Assembly: GCA_964058845.1 (NCBI GenBank)
Contig: CAXKVR010000107.1
Coordinates: 186,001-250,000, forward strand
DNA from: Carex sylvatica
Lineage: Eukaryota; Streptophyta; Magnoliopsida; Poales; Cyperaceae
Direction: 5' to 3'
Length of the DNA: 64,000 nucleotides
Shown here one piece after another: positions 47,700 through 61,060 of the stretch. A model generated the notes under the pieces. It was not told the origin of the DNA and searched no databases. It saw only the letters and a program-made list of their open reading frames with translations. The first letter of the stretch is position 1. Every line of letters begins with the position of its first letter. The position numbers and the translations under genes are program-made.

Positions 47700-49300
47700 A
47701 ATTTTTTAAAAGTAAAATGTTGTAGATAGCATAAGACATTTTGTGCTATAACTTCAAAAATATACTATATAAACTTCTAATTTTGATTTAACTAGCTTAA
47801 TAGATTTCAAAAAAATTATTAATATCCAAAAAAATTATAAAATTACAAAATCTACCCAACTTTTCGTATGAATTCGAAATCTATCACTTTCGGTGACTAA
47901 ATAACTGGACCAAGCCCTACTTTCTAATTATTTAGTCATTGGATAGAGAAATTGGTCCGGTGACTAAATAACCGGTTTCAAAAAATACAACCGGTGACTA
48001 AATAACCGGTTTCAAAAAATACAACCGGTGACTAAATAACCGGTTTTGTGTTTTTCTTTTCTTTTTTTAACAAAACATAAATTTATTTAATTTTTTTTTG
48101 AAATATTACAAATATTTAATATATTTCTTTGAAAATAGATGGAATACAATATAATTTAATTTATTAGAAAGACTGTGACAAATAACTCAGATCAATATTT
48201 TCCAGTCCGATTTTTTCACGGTTGTAAGAAAAAATAATATATTTCTTTGTGTTATTGAAAACAAAATATGCTTTGAATGTGAGTTATTGATTGCGGTTCA
48301 AAAGTCACTTCTAGGTAATATAAAAAATATTGTGATCTTCTAGTACATTTAACTTCTAAAAAGTTGTATCTATTTTGAGAAATCTTTTTGAATAACAATC
48401 ATTAAATAATTTAAAGTTTTTATTTTTTCAAAAATATATACAAATTTTTAGAAATTAAATGTACTAGAAGAATAACAATATTTTATGTATTTATCTAGAA
48501 ATAACTTTTGAACCGCGATCAATAACTCACATTCAAAACATATTTCCTTTTTTCCAATAATACATAAAGAAATATATTAATTTTTCTTACAGCCGTGAAA
48601 AATTCGGTCTGAAAAATATTGATCCGAGTTATTTATCATAGTCTTTTTAATAAATCAAATTATATTGTATTCCATCTATTTTAAAAAACAAAAATTAAAC
48701 ATTTCTAATATTTCAATACAAAAAATTAATTAATTAAAAAAAATTCTGTTTTGTAAAAAAAAACACAAAACCAATTATTTAATTACCGGTTGTATATTTT
48801 TAAAGCGGTCATTTAGTCACCGGACTAATTTCTGGATCTGTTGACTAAATAACCAGAAAGAGGGGCTTTGTCCGGTTATTTAGTCATCGAAAGGGGCAGA
48901 TTTCAAATTTCTTTGAAAAGTTGAATATATTTTGTAATTTTATAATTTTTTTGGGTATTAATAAAAATTTCGGCAATAAATTAGTTATATGATGACCTTG
49001 TAAAACATCAATTTTTACTATTATTTAATTCTTTGACTATTTTTTTATTTATGAAAAATGGTAAAAAAATATCTTAAAAATAAAAGAAAATTATCAATAG
49101 TTTAGACTATTTTTTGTCACTTTTTATAAATCATCAAAAATAGTAAAAAAGTTTAAAAATACTAAAACTTGATATTCTACATGTTCATTATATAACCAAT
49201 TTCTTAAGCTATTTAGATCAAAGTTTGAAGTTTATACGATATATTTTTGAGACCGTAACACAAAAGGCCTCATGGTATCTCACCTATGCCTTACTCATTT
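47700..49300. repeat. Large fold-back repeat, about 1.6 kb
   Basis: Two arms of about 700-800 bp are inverse complements around an axis near 48400-48450. Matching pairs include GTGACTAAATAACCGG (three tandem units, about 47960-48045) with its complement near 48780-48900, AAAATTATAAAATTACAAAA (47826) with TTTTGTAATTTTATAATTTT (48931), and the outer pair around 47755-47785 and 49210-49245. No coding capacity. RNA of either strand would be a long hairpin. The Mutator-like element sits at its left edge. Confidence 0.85.
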
Positions 49301-52300
49301 TTTAATATTTACAAAAAATAATACTATTAATTAATCTCATAATATAAATGACATAAAATTTATTCATCAAGTCTCTTTAATCTCAATTTTATGATTTCAT
49401 CACGCTTAGCACTATAGTGACAAATAAATAATTTGGGTTCGGTTCGGCGGAGTTAAAAATTTATAATTTGAGTATAATTCGATTATAATTTGAGAATGAT
49501 TCGGTAAAATAAATAAGCAAAAAAATTAAAAAATATATTTTTTTCATATTTTTTTCGCAAATAATTCGTGACTCGCAAATAAAAAATATTATACATTTTT
49601 CTACGTTTTATTTAGAATTCAGTTAAAAAACGTAAAAAAAAACGAATAAAACATGAATTATTGGCGAATTTACCGCCTATATTGTTCCTATGTTTAGCAC
49701 CATCCCATAAAGGACTTGAAACCGTACGGACAGCATCTCAGAAGTGTTGGTCCATAAAGATTAAAGACTACTTGGGCCTTCAAATTCAATCAGACGGTTT
49801 GGATGCGTCCGTTGTCCACTGCAAAATCATGCATGCTTCTGTGCTGACGGAGTGACGGTACACAACCAGAGTATCCCATTATTTTGAATTCAAAACAAAG
49901 AAAAGGTGTACAGGTTACCCACTTCCGTACCCATAAAAGTATCTTTCCATGTGATGCTTCTGTGCTGACGGTACACAACCTGATCGACGTGTCTGGATAA
50001 AAAGGAGAAGATAACTCCGCCTTAAAAAGAAAGAAACCAGCTGGAAATGCCTTTTTTAACTGTTGGCCCCTTAAAAAATTGAACCTCCGTACTATCATTT
50101 TATCATGTTGTGGTGGTACACTGATCCATGATTGTGCAAATAAAAGAATAATTAAAGGTGTTATGTTGTTTTTTTTTTTTGAAATTGTTAAATTTTTATT
50201 TTGAATAATGATTTGGCTGTTGAGAAATTTCATTTAACTTGTGGCATGTCCAAAGGTTTTTAAAAGCATACCTAAAGAATAATTGTACAAGTATTTTGTT
50301 GTCTTCAAAATTATAACAAATTTTTGTCCGAGCCTGAAATTTTGCCCGTCTATGGTCCCGACTGTATTACTAAATTTGTGTTAAGGTTTGATGCGAAGGA
50401 GAAGAAGAGAGGAGAGACAAACTCCTGAGTAAACAAAATTTGCTATTTTTTTTTCTTTCATCAAGCATGTAAATTACATAGTACATATAAACAAGATACA
50501 CTGTGTACTGAACTGAAATAACAATTTGAATCATAACATAACATCCAGTGGCAGAACTAGGTACTAGCAAAGAGGGGCCAGGTGCCCTCCAATTTATTGA
50601 AAGTTACTTATTAATTGCTTATTGGAGTGGTTATTTTCATATAATTTTTTACAGATGCATACCGATTGGCATCTCCCATACGGTTGTTCTTTTGTCTTTC
50701 GGTAGCTCGGTCTCCCTCAAATTCAAATCTTGGTTCCGCCACTTGCTCTTGTTATTAATACTTTGGGGATGTTTTAATTTTGATATAGTGATGTCTGATG
50801 TTGGTTGTGTGAACTACATTCATGAGCAAAATTACACTATAATACGGGTGCTTATTAACTTTGGATATGTTTGGTTGCAAAATAAGAAAAGTTAGAATAG
50901 TCAAATCAAGAATAGTTGTTGTTTGTCTTATTATAATATTAAATCTAAAAATTCTTGAAAATAATTTATTCTAATAAGACAAAAAGTTTGAATTCACTAT
51001 TTTTGCTATTCTAAACCAACCAAATACTTAATAGACTATTCAAAATAATCTAATTCCAATAATAGCATATTCTCAATTTAACCAAACATATCTCTGTGAT
51101 TTTTAAAATTTCACTCATGTTTATTGAACTTTTTTAAATTTTATTTTTGGAATATATTAGCCTTTCTATTTTATTTTTGCTACCCACTACCGTCTCTTTT
51201 GATGTGTTGATTTAATTACATTTTTTTTTAGAGTTAATTTTTCATATGCTCTTCAACTTGTCTTGATTTTCTCATTTGTCCCTCTAGAGTTTAATATATT
51301 GTAAATATCCTCCAACTCTTCAACTAATTTCTTAATTCTCCTTGACAGTAAGAAAAAAAAAATATCTAGGCAAATATTATTAAAAAAATTAATTCATATT
51401 TGGTTAAAAAAAAAAATGAACCAAAATACTCCTAAAAATTATAAAATGTCCTGCTTTACTTTGTTGTGTCCATCATAGACGACACTATTAAGCCACCAAA
51501 GACTGACGCATTTATGATTGAAAAACCGACCTCTTAAATTTCTATCTACACCAAATGAACTTGGGACTAGAAAAAGGACAAAGATGCGGGCCCAGCGGTG
51601 TCAGAGCAGACTCGTCTCAATAACGGAACTAAAAAACAAAATCTGTGAAGCTTTCAACTACCATACTTTCTTTGATTGGTTGAATCTATTTACTTTGTGA
51701 TTAAATTTGGTGGAGAAAGAGTGATTGAGGGAGATTATCAAATACAGTCATGGCATGAGCCTAGCGCTGTATATTTCTCAGTCTATACTAATGTTTGTTA
51801 TATATAAAGAAATCCTATTTTGTTATGAACTGCTGGTCTTGTCTTGATAATCCTATTTTGGTACAGATTAATTAATTGCTCTTTTTAGCATGTCCGGTCC
51901 CAAGTCTCAGTGTATCTGATAAGTTTGAGTCAAAATTGTATATTTTAGCATGTCCGTTTGGCAAAGAGGAAACTCACCCGCTGGAGACACAGGCCTCTTT
52001 TGGTTCTATTTAGAAACTCAAGAAGTATTCCAAGATGGCGAGAAAGAAATTAAGCCTTTTTCTTATTATGTGCAACACAGTAAAAGATTACAAATCTTAT
52101 TTTTTTTTCAATTTAATAACACATCTTTTTAGAATTTTTAAAGTAACACAATATATATATATATATATATTTTAAAATTGATGTTTTCGCCATACCATCT
52201 TTGAATCCTACTTCAGCACAATTTTTAGAAGTTACTATCTGGGAAAAAAAAATACAGAGTTGTATTTTTCTAAAAAAACAATCATTTTAATCCGGTACGC

Positions 52301-54780
52301 ATGTATTTTGTATTTTTCAGAGATGACACATATATTATCTGTCAATTAATTGGTAAAATTTGGTACATTTTGTCATACTATTTGTTATGCGCAGATATTA
52401 CCTATGTGTCACATCCGAAGGGTGCATAGATAATATTTGCGTGTCAGATAAAAATGAAAATTTTCAAATAAATATGATAAGTGTTTTGTTTTTTTTTCTG
52501 AATGATAACTAAAAAAAAGTTCAGCAATTCAGTCTCCGAGTGCAACTGGATAAGATGGTAGTAGTGTAGTTAATTGTAGTTTTGTTTTCTTTTATTGAAT
52601 ATAGTACTGCCGTGGCAGATTCATCCACATTGAATGAGAGTCAATTAATTCTCATTTAATTTAAAAAATATATACTTTGACATAATTTTGCTATAAATTT
52701 TAGAGTAAATGGTATAAATACAGTAATATTGAGCTATATTTTTACGTGAAAATATATGATTGATCTCCATATGAAATTTTTTAAATTGATCTCTATAATT
52801 TGAAAATCTGTCACAACCAGAGCGCTGCTATATCAAACAATGCAGAGTAATTTGTTTTCGAAACAAAATAAAGCATATAACCTAAACTGAATTACTATTT
52901 CTCAAAAGAAAAAGAGAGAGAAAAATAATTAGATCTCGCAATCAAACTGCTAAATAAAGAGCGATCACGCACTGGTGAATATTCATAATTGGAATCTCCA
53001 TGTATAGGATGAGCAAATAGAAAGACATGAAATAGGAGAGGGATAATACAGATGGAATGAAAATATAATTAGTTGAATTTAATAGGACCATGTAAATTAA
53101 AACCTTTTTTTTATCAATACAAATGTTAGAGGTTTATGCCGCTAACCTTAAAAAATAAAAATAAAGAGCGATCAACAGAAAAATGTGTATTTATCAGCTA
53201 TGGCCTTCCAAATTTTTTTCTTCTAGAAAGATCCGAATGAGCTTACATAGCCAGTACATGACAAAAAATTAACGGGGGACGACACAAATAGACAATTTTA
53301 AAAAGTTAAACGAAGTATTTTTCACGATTAAAATGTTGTATTTTGTCTGGTATCTCAGAGTTTGGTTGAATTGATTTGCAGCCTAGGAAATAGCAGATAG
53401 GTAATATGAATTTCTGATAGTGATATTGTGAGAATAGAAATTAATGGCCAAAGAGAGATGAGAGATCGAGGTAGTTGGAAAGCGATAGCATATTAAATCT
53501 CCAGAAGTGATAAAATTAATGTTCGGCGTTATCATAGATTATGCTGACGACAAATTATTTTGGACCCCATTTTAACAAATGCATAATTTTACGGTTTAAT
53601 TTTTGCGCACGTTTTCTTTGTACCAAGTGCATGAATCCAGGAGGTTATGTTACCGCATGCAATCATGCAAACACAAAAATTAGGGGGCCAATATTTGGTA
53701 CAGATTTGATTTGAGGAGTATAACCAACACAAAAATTATGCATTTAAACATATATAAGCAAATAAAAATCATGAGCAAAACAACAATTTCAATTTACAGG
53801 CGTTTCGCATAGAGAGAGGTGGTGGTATTATGTACATATCAGTTCATACGGTCTCCATAGAATAATTATTTGAAGATCAAATTTATACTTTTATTATTTT
53901 TTATTCTTTAGATGGATAGAATATCACTAATTCAAATAGTCTATAATTTTTAGAGATTTTTTACCTATTCAAAACATAGTAAAAGAATTTTAAAATATAC
54001 TATTTGAATATCTTGAAATGTTAACACATCGTCTAGATAGATTAACTCAAAATAACATCTTTCAAGTTAATGCATCTCAGCCATTTGATATTTAACAGAG
54101 ATAATACAGTCACAATATATAATTTAAGGGGTCTTTTAATATTAGTGTAGATCTAGTTTACATATATAAATCTTGAAGTATATTGAACAGTTTAGATGCA
54201 TTAATTCTTTTTTTAGTTAATGCAGAGGATGCAAATTCTAATTGCCCCACGTACTGTATATTTGTGATTTCTAAACAAATTAAGTTGGACGGCTGAGGTC
54301 TAAAATGCAAAGGAATGACTCTCCAGTCTCCAGTCTCCATTGATGAATGCTCAGTAGTGACAGAGTACAGAGTAATTCTGATTTTGACAGCCACCGTCCA
54401 GATTCACATGTGCATTTTCAATATTCAACAAACCCATCAAGAATTTATCTAAGAAGAATGAATTCTTCTTGAATGAGATTCGATTTGGGTTCCATTCATT
54501 GCATGGCACGCAGTACAACTGAATCATACATCAGAAATGAAGCCAGCGGAAGAACACAAACAAGTAATAAGGGCCACGAGGCATAGGTAAAAGATACAAA
54601 AGTGCGTGGACCATCAGAGGATGACAAATTGACATTTGACAATGATTGATGAACTCTCGCTAGATGCACTCATGCTCACAGCAGCACACGTATCGGTATA
54701 GGCTGCTCTAAGTTGAATTTTTTTTATAAACCATAAATAATTAAATGAAATTTATGATTGAATTTTTTTTTAAAAAAACC
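49301..54780. other. AT-rich spacer without a supported gene
   Basis: Contains a probable short DNA element (50547-50744), a 30-bp near-repeat GCTTCTGTGCTGACGG at about 49830 and 49955, an (AT)n run at about 52150-52170 and a 20-bp palindrome centred near 54460. Short frames (49790-50233, 50548-50895, 54158-54394) lack motifs. Confidence 0.55.
50547..50744. mobile_element. Probable short DNA element with AGTGGC ends
   Basis: Left end AGTGGCAGAACTAGG; right end CTTGGTTCCGCCACT, its inverse with a few changes. About 198 bp. Elements with GTGGCGGAACC-type ends are common in plant genomes, from general knowledge; the family is not assigned. The open frame at 50548-50895 runs through it and is not real. 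Confidence 0.5.
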
Positions 54781-54787
54781 ATAAGTA

Positions 54788-54995
54788 CCGAACGGACCGT
54801 TCGGCCTCACAGCTACCTTTTCCCTAGACTGAACGGACCGTTCGGTCTCAACTTTTTTTTTTTCAATTTTTTTTCAAATTTGCACGATGGCTGCACAATT
54901 TCTACCACAGAAGATCTGGACTTGTTTTCTCCAGATCGGACGGACAGTTCGGTCTCTATTTTTTTTCTCCGGACTGAACGGACTGTTCGGTCTCT
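54788..54995. repeat. Palindromic CCGAACGGACCGTTCGG units
   Basis: Four copies, at 54788, about 54830, 54937 and 54973, the first perfect, separated by T-rich tracts. A related inverted form (GAACCAACCGTCCGGTC) lies near 61467-61483, so these may be the subterminal repeats of a second, PMD-carrying element spanning about 54.7-61.5 kb. Confidence 0.6.
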
Positions 54996-55642
54996 GTCTT
55001 TTTTTCTTTTTCTCCAGATTTTTCCTCTATATTTTTTCTTTTTTCTTCTAATATTACTGTTTTCATCATTTTTTCAATCGATTTTTGTTTGTTACCTGTG
55101 GCTTTTTGTAAATAATTTCAAAATAAAGATAAAGTAAATTTTTTAATTTTTTTAAAAAAATAATTATTACTATTTTGACTAAATCGGTTTTTGTCTGTTC
55201 CATGTGGCTTTTTTAAAATAATTTTAAAGTAAAGATAAAGTAAACTTTTTAATTTTTCTAAAGAAATAATTATTACTAGTTTGACTGAACAATCGAGAAT
55301 TTTAATTGGAGACCAAATTAGGGATTCGGTCTCCATTTAATTTTTTTTAATGTAAATATCCATCTTCTTCTTTCCTCCAACAGACAATTGATTTCTTCTT
55401 CTCCACCATTTTCACCATTTTAAGCTAAAAATCAAGCTCTATCAAAATATTGTGTTTTTACAGATCGGCCTCTGCATTGTGTTGGTACCTTTTATCTAAA
55501 GATTGTAGTAAGTTTATTTTTTTTAATTACGATCATATTTTAGGTTGTAAAATTAAAAATGATATCGATGATTGATTGTGAATTTTTTTTTGTTCAGATA
55601 ATGTCTCAAGTGATAATAAATGTTTATTATGGACGCGAAATT

Positions 55643-58600
55643 TCAGATGCACCGACCTGCAGGATTTGCCATTGATGGACCAGCACCACCATCTCTTAGG
55701 GCACCACTTTCTCCTAGGATATGCCCTTCTATCCTAATGGACCTCATTGACTGAAAAATGTCAGATATATCATCATACATGGCGGTTTGAGGAACTTCGA
55801 CCCATGGTTCCCTCGAAAATTGGTCTGGAAAATCAGTGCTGATATCGATATTTCTTATATAAACTGGAAGTTCTGCCTGCTCAAGCATGGCTGTGAACAG
55901 TGCAATCTGTCCGAGATCGGATAGGACATCACGGCTATTTTCAAGCATCATAAGTCCAAAAGCCTTCTGTCCAGGCGTCTTTACCATACTGATTCCTTTT
56001 GCGGTCTGCTTCAACTGGCAGAATCTCTACAAGAAAATGATATATTTAAAATATAATTTGTGTGATTTAATAAAATAAAATAATATATTAAAAAGAAAAA
56101 TTAAAATACTTACCAAACAAGCTTGAATCATGGCATCTGGGACATACCCAATATCTGCTACGTGTCCTCCATGTTCGGGTACTGCCTGGCTCAGATTATC
56201 TTCATTGTCTTACTTTGGATACACACTTAACATGCCATGATGGAAGAACCATTCCATATACTCATGATACCTTGGGTAAAAGTGAAAATTAATAAATATT
56301 TCATAGCATTGTTAAATGTAAATATTATATTTTATATTTTAAATTTAATCGTACCTATCTGGAAGATAAGGATAAAGCTATCCATGTTCAGAACGCTGTG
56401 CAAAATTTTGGGGAGGTGTCATGATAAATTGATGAAAATATTCGCTCCAGTCCACAGAGGATCCGTCATCAAACAACCTTCGTCCTTGTGTCCATTTGCG
56501 AATATTCTCAAGATAGTTGAAGGCTGGCGGAGCTAGTAAAGGAACTGGTTGAAATAATCCAAACTGCCGAAAAACCCTCTCGGGAAGGTGATACTCTACC
56601 TCCCAGAAATGGATGCACCACATGCGGCATGGAAAGAACGGCTGGTCTCTTATCCCGTGCCAATGCATTATGTTTTGGTAACCTTTGTACGGCGTCCAAT
56701 TGACAACATTGGACTTCAAATGCTCAAATTGACATCGAGATTGCGATGTGCCTAAGTTGTAAACACATGACAATTATAAGTGTACATTTAACACAAACTT
56801 ATATGGAAAAATATAATATTTATAATTAAAATGTACCTTTCCTAGGGTTACCCTCCCATAGATGCGAAATGGTCCATTTTGCTCCATATGCTCGTATGTC
56901 ATCCACTGGTTCGCCGTCAAATGGTATATCATGTGGTCTGGGCCGGCCAATAGAAAACCGAGTCCAAGACCACATCTGAAGCAGTAGTAATTGACCATTA
57001 ATTGAACTTGCTTTATATCTGCATGCCCGTGACAACTCGCGATATAGACATGCAAGTACAACACCTCTCCAGTTATAATAGTTTTTACCTCGAGGTCCCA
57101 AATCCTCCAGAAATTGTAAATACATTAACCGAACGGAGCTTGAATTCGCATCAGGAAACATTATAGTCCCAAACAACTTCATTGCATATGCTCGTGTGTG
57201 CCAATTGATTATCTACTGGTCACTGACTCTATCTAATTCCGTATTTACAAAATTTATTCTCAACCATACAAGATGCACATAGTTTTGTAAGATTGATATT
57301 TTCTCATTGGGTTGACCCGAATTCTCCACCTTTTTATAATAAAAATCATTCTCATTTCATTCATAACCATCATACACTTCATGTTCTAGGCAATCTAGGA
57401 TCAATTGTGACAAATTATCATCGGTACATCCAGAGATAGCCTTTCCTGTAAACATAGATGTTAAACAAAATTATACTACTACAAAATTTCAATTAATAAC
57501 AAAAGTATAAATTAGCAGCAAAAAATATTTTACCGGTAACAGATAAGTAATAAGCATAAATTATATACATATTCGATCTAGTTTTCATCATAAAATAACG
57601 TCAAATATCTTGTATTTTGAATATAAAGTGAATATAATACATCTAGAATCAAGTTACTGCATTTGTTTGATTTTAATTTGCAGGAAATGAAGAAAAATGT
57701 CCAGTGCGGACGCACGGATTACGATATGGCCGTAATGAGTACTTAGATGGATTTCTGGATGCGCGCCAATTTAAAAAATGTATAATAAGCTATTCATCAA
57801 AATATGTGCGGACGCACAGATATAAATGCAGCTGCACAGAAAAAGTCCGAGCCCAGTGCGGACGCACTGTAGCAGCAGCCAAAAATAAAGTCTGAACTTA
57901 AAACGGCCACAACTTTTGACTCGTAACTCCGTTTTGGGTATATGACCACTTTTCGGAAAGCCAACGAGAAGATCTACAACCTAAGAATCTAAAAAAGAAA
58001 ATTTGGAGTAAGTGTGGACGCACTGGATCCACAGACAGCCAAAAAATATGTTTTTCAACACGTTTTCTATTTTTAGCGCATCAGGGACGTTTTTTACAGC
58101 TAAACTTGGACAAAACAGCCTGAGAAACAATCCAAAAATAGCACCCACTAAGCCCATTCACCCCACAACTATGCCTCTTGATTGGACATAGTCTTTGGCT
58201 ATAAAAAATGGGGTTCTTTCCCATTCAAGACATCTCACATCTCTCATCTTACAACTCTCTCTCTCTCTCACCCCTTGGTGCATGCCAATTTCCATAAAAT
58301 ATAACGATAAATCTGTAGCCATTCTAGGAGTTCCGAAAGCTTTTCAAGGAAGGAGAAGAAGGTCCAAGCAAGATTTCGGCAATATTGAGGTTCTTGATTC
58401 AATAAAGGGTGTAACTATTTCTTTATTTCATTTCTTCTTATTTTTGGCAACTTTTGTAATGGATTTCTCCAAGAGAGAGTAGATCTCTTTCTAGGGATTT
58501 AGGTCAATGCATGAACTTGTTTAATTGTATCTTATTTGGTTATTTATTTTTATCATGATTGTTTTATGGAATTTGATGCTAATTTCTGAGATTTATAATT

Positions 58601-59860
58601 TGTGCTAATTACATAATTAGTACTTAAAATCGATGTAGTTCCGCTTTGGATTCGAAAGAACCAAAGAAGTTAGGACGAGAGGAGAGTACCAACTATGAAC
58701 ACAAATACCTTAGGTTTTGATTAAGGTCTAACCAACTGCGAAATCAAATCAGAACTACAGAAATTAGGGTTAGGAACTTGGTGAAGGACGTAACTGTGAA
58801 GTCATACCCTTATTAGGACATCTCAAATAGAATCAGATATAGAATCAGATATTGGTATGAAGGACGTAACTGTGAAGTATCAATATTTAAGGAGATGAGA
58901 GACTAATAAGAGCTTATGGTCTAGGTAGCTAGGATGAAGGACGTAACTGTGAAGTCCGAATTACTTAGGCACGTTATTAATTCACGAAAGTGACCCTTAA
59001 TGACATATTAGGTTAGAAATCTCATCAAATCATACATGAATTTAAACAAACACCGAATAGATAGAATTAGCAAGGAATTGTAGACCGAATACCCCTAGAT
59101 CTCCTTAACTTGAAAGCAAACCAATCTTTACTTTCTTTATTTTTTATTTATTGTTTATAATTTCTCTTTTTCGGGTATTGAACCCAACCTTTAGGACTAC
59201 TTAAACAAACCCCCTATTCTATTTTATTGCACTTATTTCTTTTCTGAAATTAATTAATAAAGTCTAAATCTAGTATCTAAACTTACTCCCTGTGGATCGA
59301 TACCCGATAATATACTACGCGGTAGGATTATATACTTGCAATCTGAACTGAAAGTGTATTTAAGGTTAAAATGTACAGTTTGATGTACTAAAACTTTGTA
59401 CTATACATTTTTGGTGTAACAATAAGCCCACAAATAGCTAATATCTTCTAATGTCACTGTGCAATCCCCCACCGGAAGATAAAAACTATTTGTCTCGGAC
59501 CTTCACCTCTCGACGAGAGTAGTGATCAACCATTTGTCAATTTGACAACGATGGACTTCGACCATCTGATACAATTCTAAGTTCTTCACACCTTCTTTCA
59601 TACTTTGGTGGTAGTTAATGTGCATTTGGCAAGCTCCAGGACGCAACCAATGATTAGGCTGGAACGATAATTGTCATGCAAAAAAGTTTGACCAAAAATT
59701 AAATTTGAATTCAGGAATTTAATAAGTAAATTTAAATCCAAACCAATATTAAACAAATACCGTTACAGTCGCCGCATGTGATTGATGTTGTGCATGAGGC
59801 AACTGCAATAAAGGTTCTTCACCTTGCTTTTCACCTTTCATTTTTCACTACAATCTAAAT
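55643..59860 (-). pseudogene. Second PMD gene, decayed and interrupted
   Basis: Minus-strand pieces align with the intact PMD gene. The N-terminal part (about 59860-59421) has SFYLPVGDCTVTLEDISYLW. Past a 1.86-kb insertion come ISGCTDDNL and YVHLVWLRINF (about 57440-57250), then TRAYAMKLFGTIMFPD and WRGVVLACLYRELSRACRY (about 57205-57000), QLLLLQMWSWTRFSIGRP (about 56990), VEYHLPERVFRQFGLFQ (about 56610-56550) and a C-terminal part to 55643. There are stops, for example TGA in place of the Trp codon of ERW near 59510 and others near 57210 and 57350. No transposase gene is seen nearby. Function lost. Confidence 0.8.
57556..59420 (+). mobile_element. 1.86-kb insertion within the PMD pseudogene
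   Basis: The string AATAAGC at 57549-57555 recurs at 59421-59427. Removing the sequence between joins the PMD coding phase (..YLWAY.. into ..YLSVTG..). The right end reads GGTGTAAC(A). Inside are GATCGATACCCGATAATATA near 59296 and text shared with the Copia leader at 26155-27505. The unit GGACGTAACTGTGAAGT is repeated near 58790, 58862 and 58937. Such right-end text resembles LTR ends of Gypsy-type elements, so a solo LTR is possible, but the left end does not start TG. No coding region; the class is unresolved. Confidence 0.65.
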
Positions 59861-59889
59861 AAATACATACAAAACAAATTAACATGCAA

Positions 59890-61060
59890 ATTCAATTCAA
59901 TATTAACATGCATGACATTCAAACCCAATCAAATATTAACATTCATTCTACACTAAAAAAAAAATCATTCGACAATTACTACATGCATTTACACTAAAAT
60001 AAACTACATGCAAATAAACCATGCATCTACATAATTACAAAATAAATAATTCAAAAAATACTACATGCATAATCTACACTAAAAAAAATTACATACACAC
60101 AAACCATGCATATACATAAACCGTGCAAATAAAAAAATCATTCAACAATTACTACATCTACACTAAAAAAACTACATGCAAATAAACCTTGCATCTATAT
60201 AATTATGAAATAAATAATTCAAAAAATATTACATGCATCATCTACACTAAAAAAAACTACATGCACATAAACCATGCATCTACATAAACCATGCAAATGA
60301 AAAAAAAACATTCAACAATTACTACTTTGCATCTACACTAAACAAAAACTACATGCAAATAAACCTTGCATCTATATAATTATGAAATAAATAATCCAAA
60401 AAATACTACATGCATCATCTACACTAAAAAAACTACATGCACATAAACTATGCATCTACATAAACCATGCAAATAAAAAAAATCATTCAACAATTACTAC
60501 ATGCATCTACACTAAAAAAAACTACATGCAAATAAACCTTGCATCTATATAATTACGAATAAATAATTCAAAAAATACTACATGCATAATCTACACTAAA
60601 AAAAATTACATACACATAAATCATACATCTACATAAATCAAGCAAATAAAAAAATCATTCAACAATTACTACATCTACACTAAAAAAAACTACAGGCAAA
60701 TAAACCTTGCATCTATATAATTATGAAATAAATAATTCAAAAAATACTACATGCATCATCTACACTAAAAAAAACTACATGCACATAAACCATGCATCTA
60801 CATAAACCATGCAAATAAAAAAAAATATTCAACAATTACTACTTGCATCTACACTAAACAAAAACTACATGCAAATAAACCTTGCATCTATATAATTATG
60901 AAATAAATAATCCAAAAAAAACTACATGCATCATCTACACTAAAAAAAATTACATGCACATAAACCATGCATCTACATAAATCATGCAAATAAAAAAATC
61001 ATACAACAATTACTACATACATCTGCACTAAAAAAAAACTACATGCAAATAAATTACTAC
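59890..61060. repeat. Tandem array with period of about 170 bp
   Basis: About six or seven units, each with ATGAAATAAATAATTC, CTACATGCATCATCTACACT, ATGCACATAAACCATGCATC and CATTCAACAATTACTAC. The marker ATAATTATGAAATAAATAAT-like text starts near 60031, 60199, 60376, 60549, 60715 and 60889. Non-coding. Satellite-like local amplification, located upstream of the PMD pseudogene's start. Confidence 0.85.

Noticed and set aside
50548..50895. 115-codon plus-strand frame
   Set aside because: It runs through a short DNA element with inverted ends and has no protein motif.
57704..57895. Small Cys/Arg-containing frame in the PMD insertion
   Set aside because: Made of repeated GTGCGGACGCAC text; no start context and no homology.
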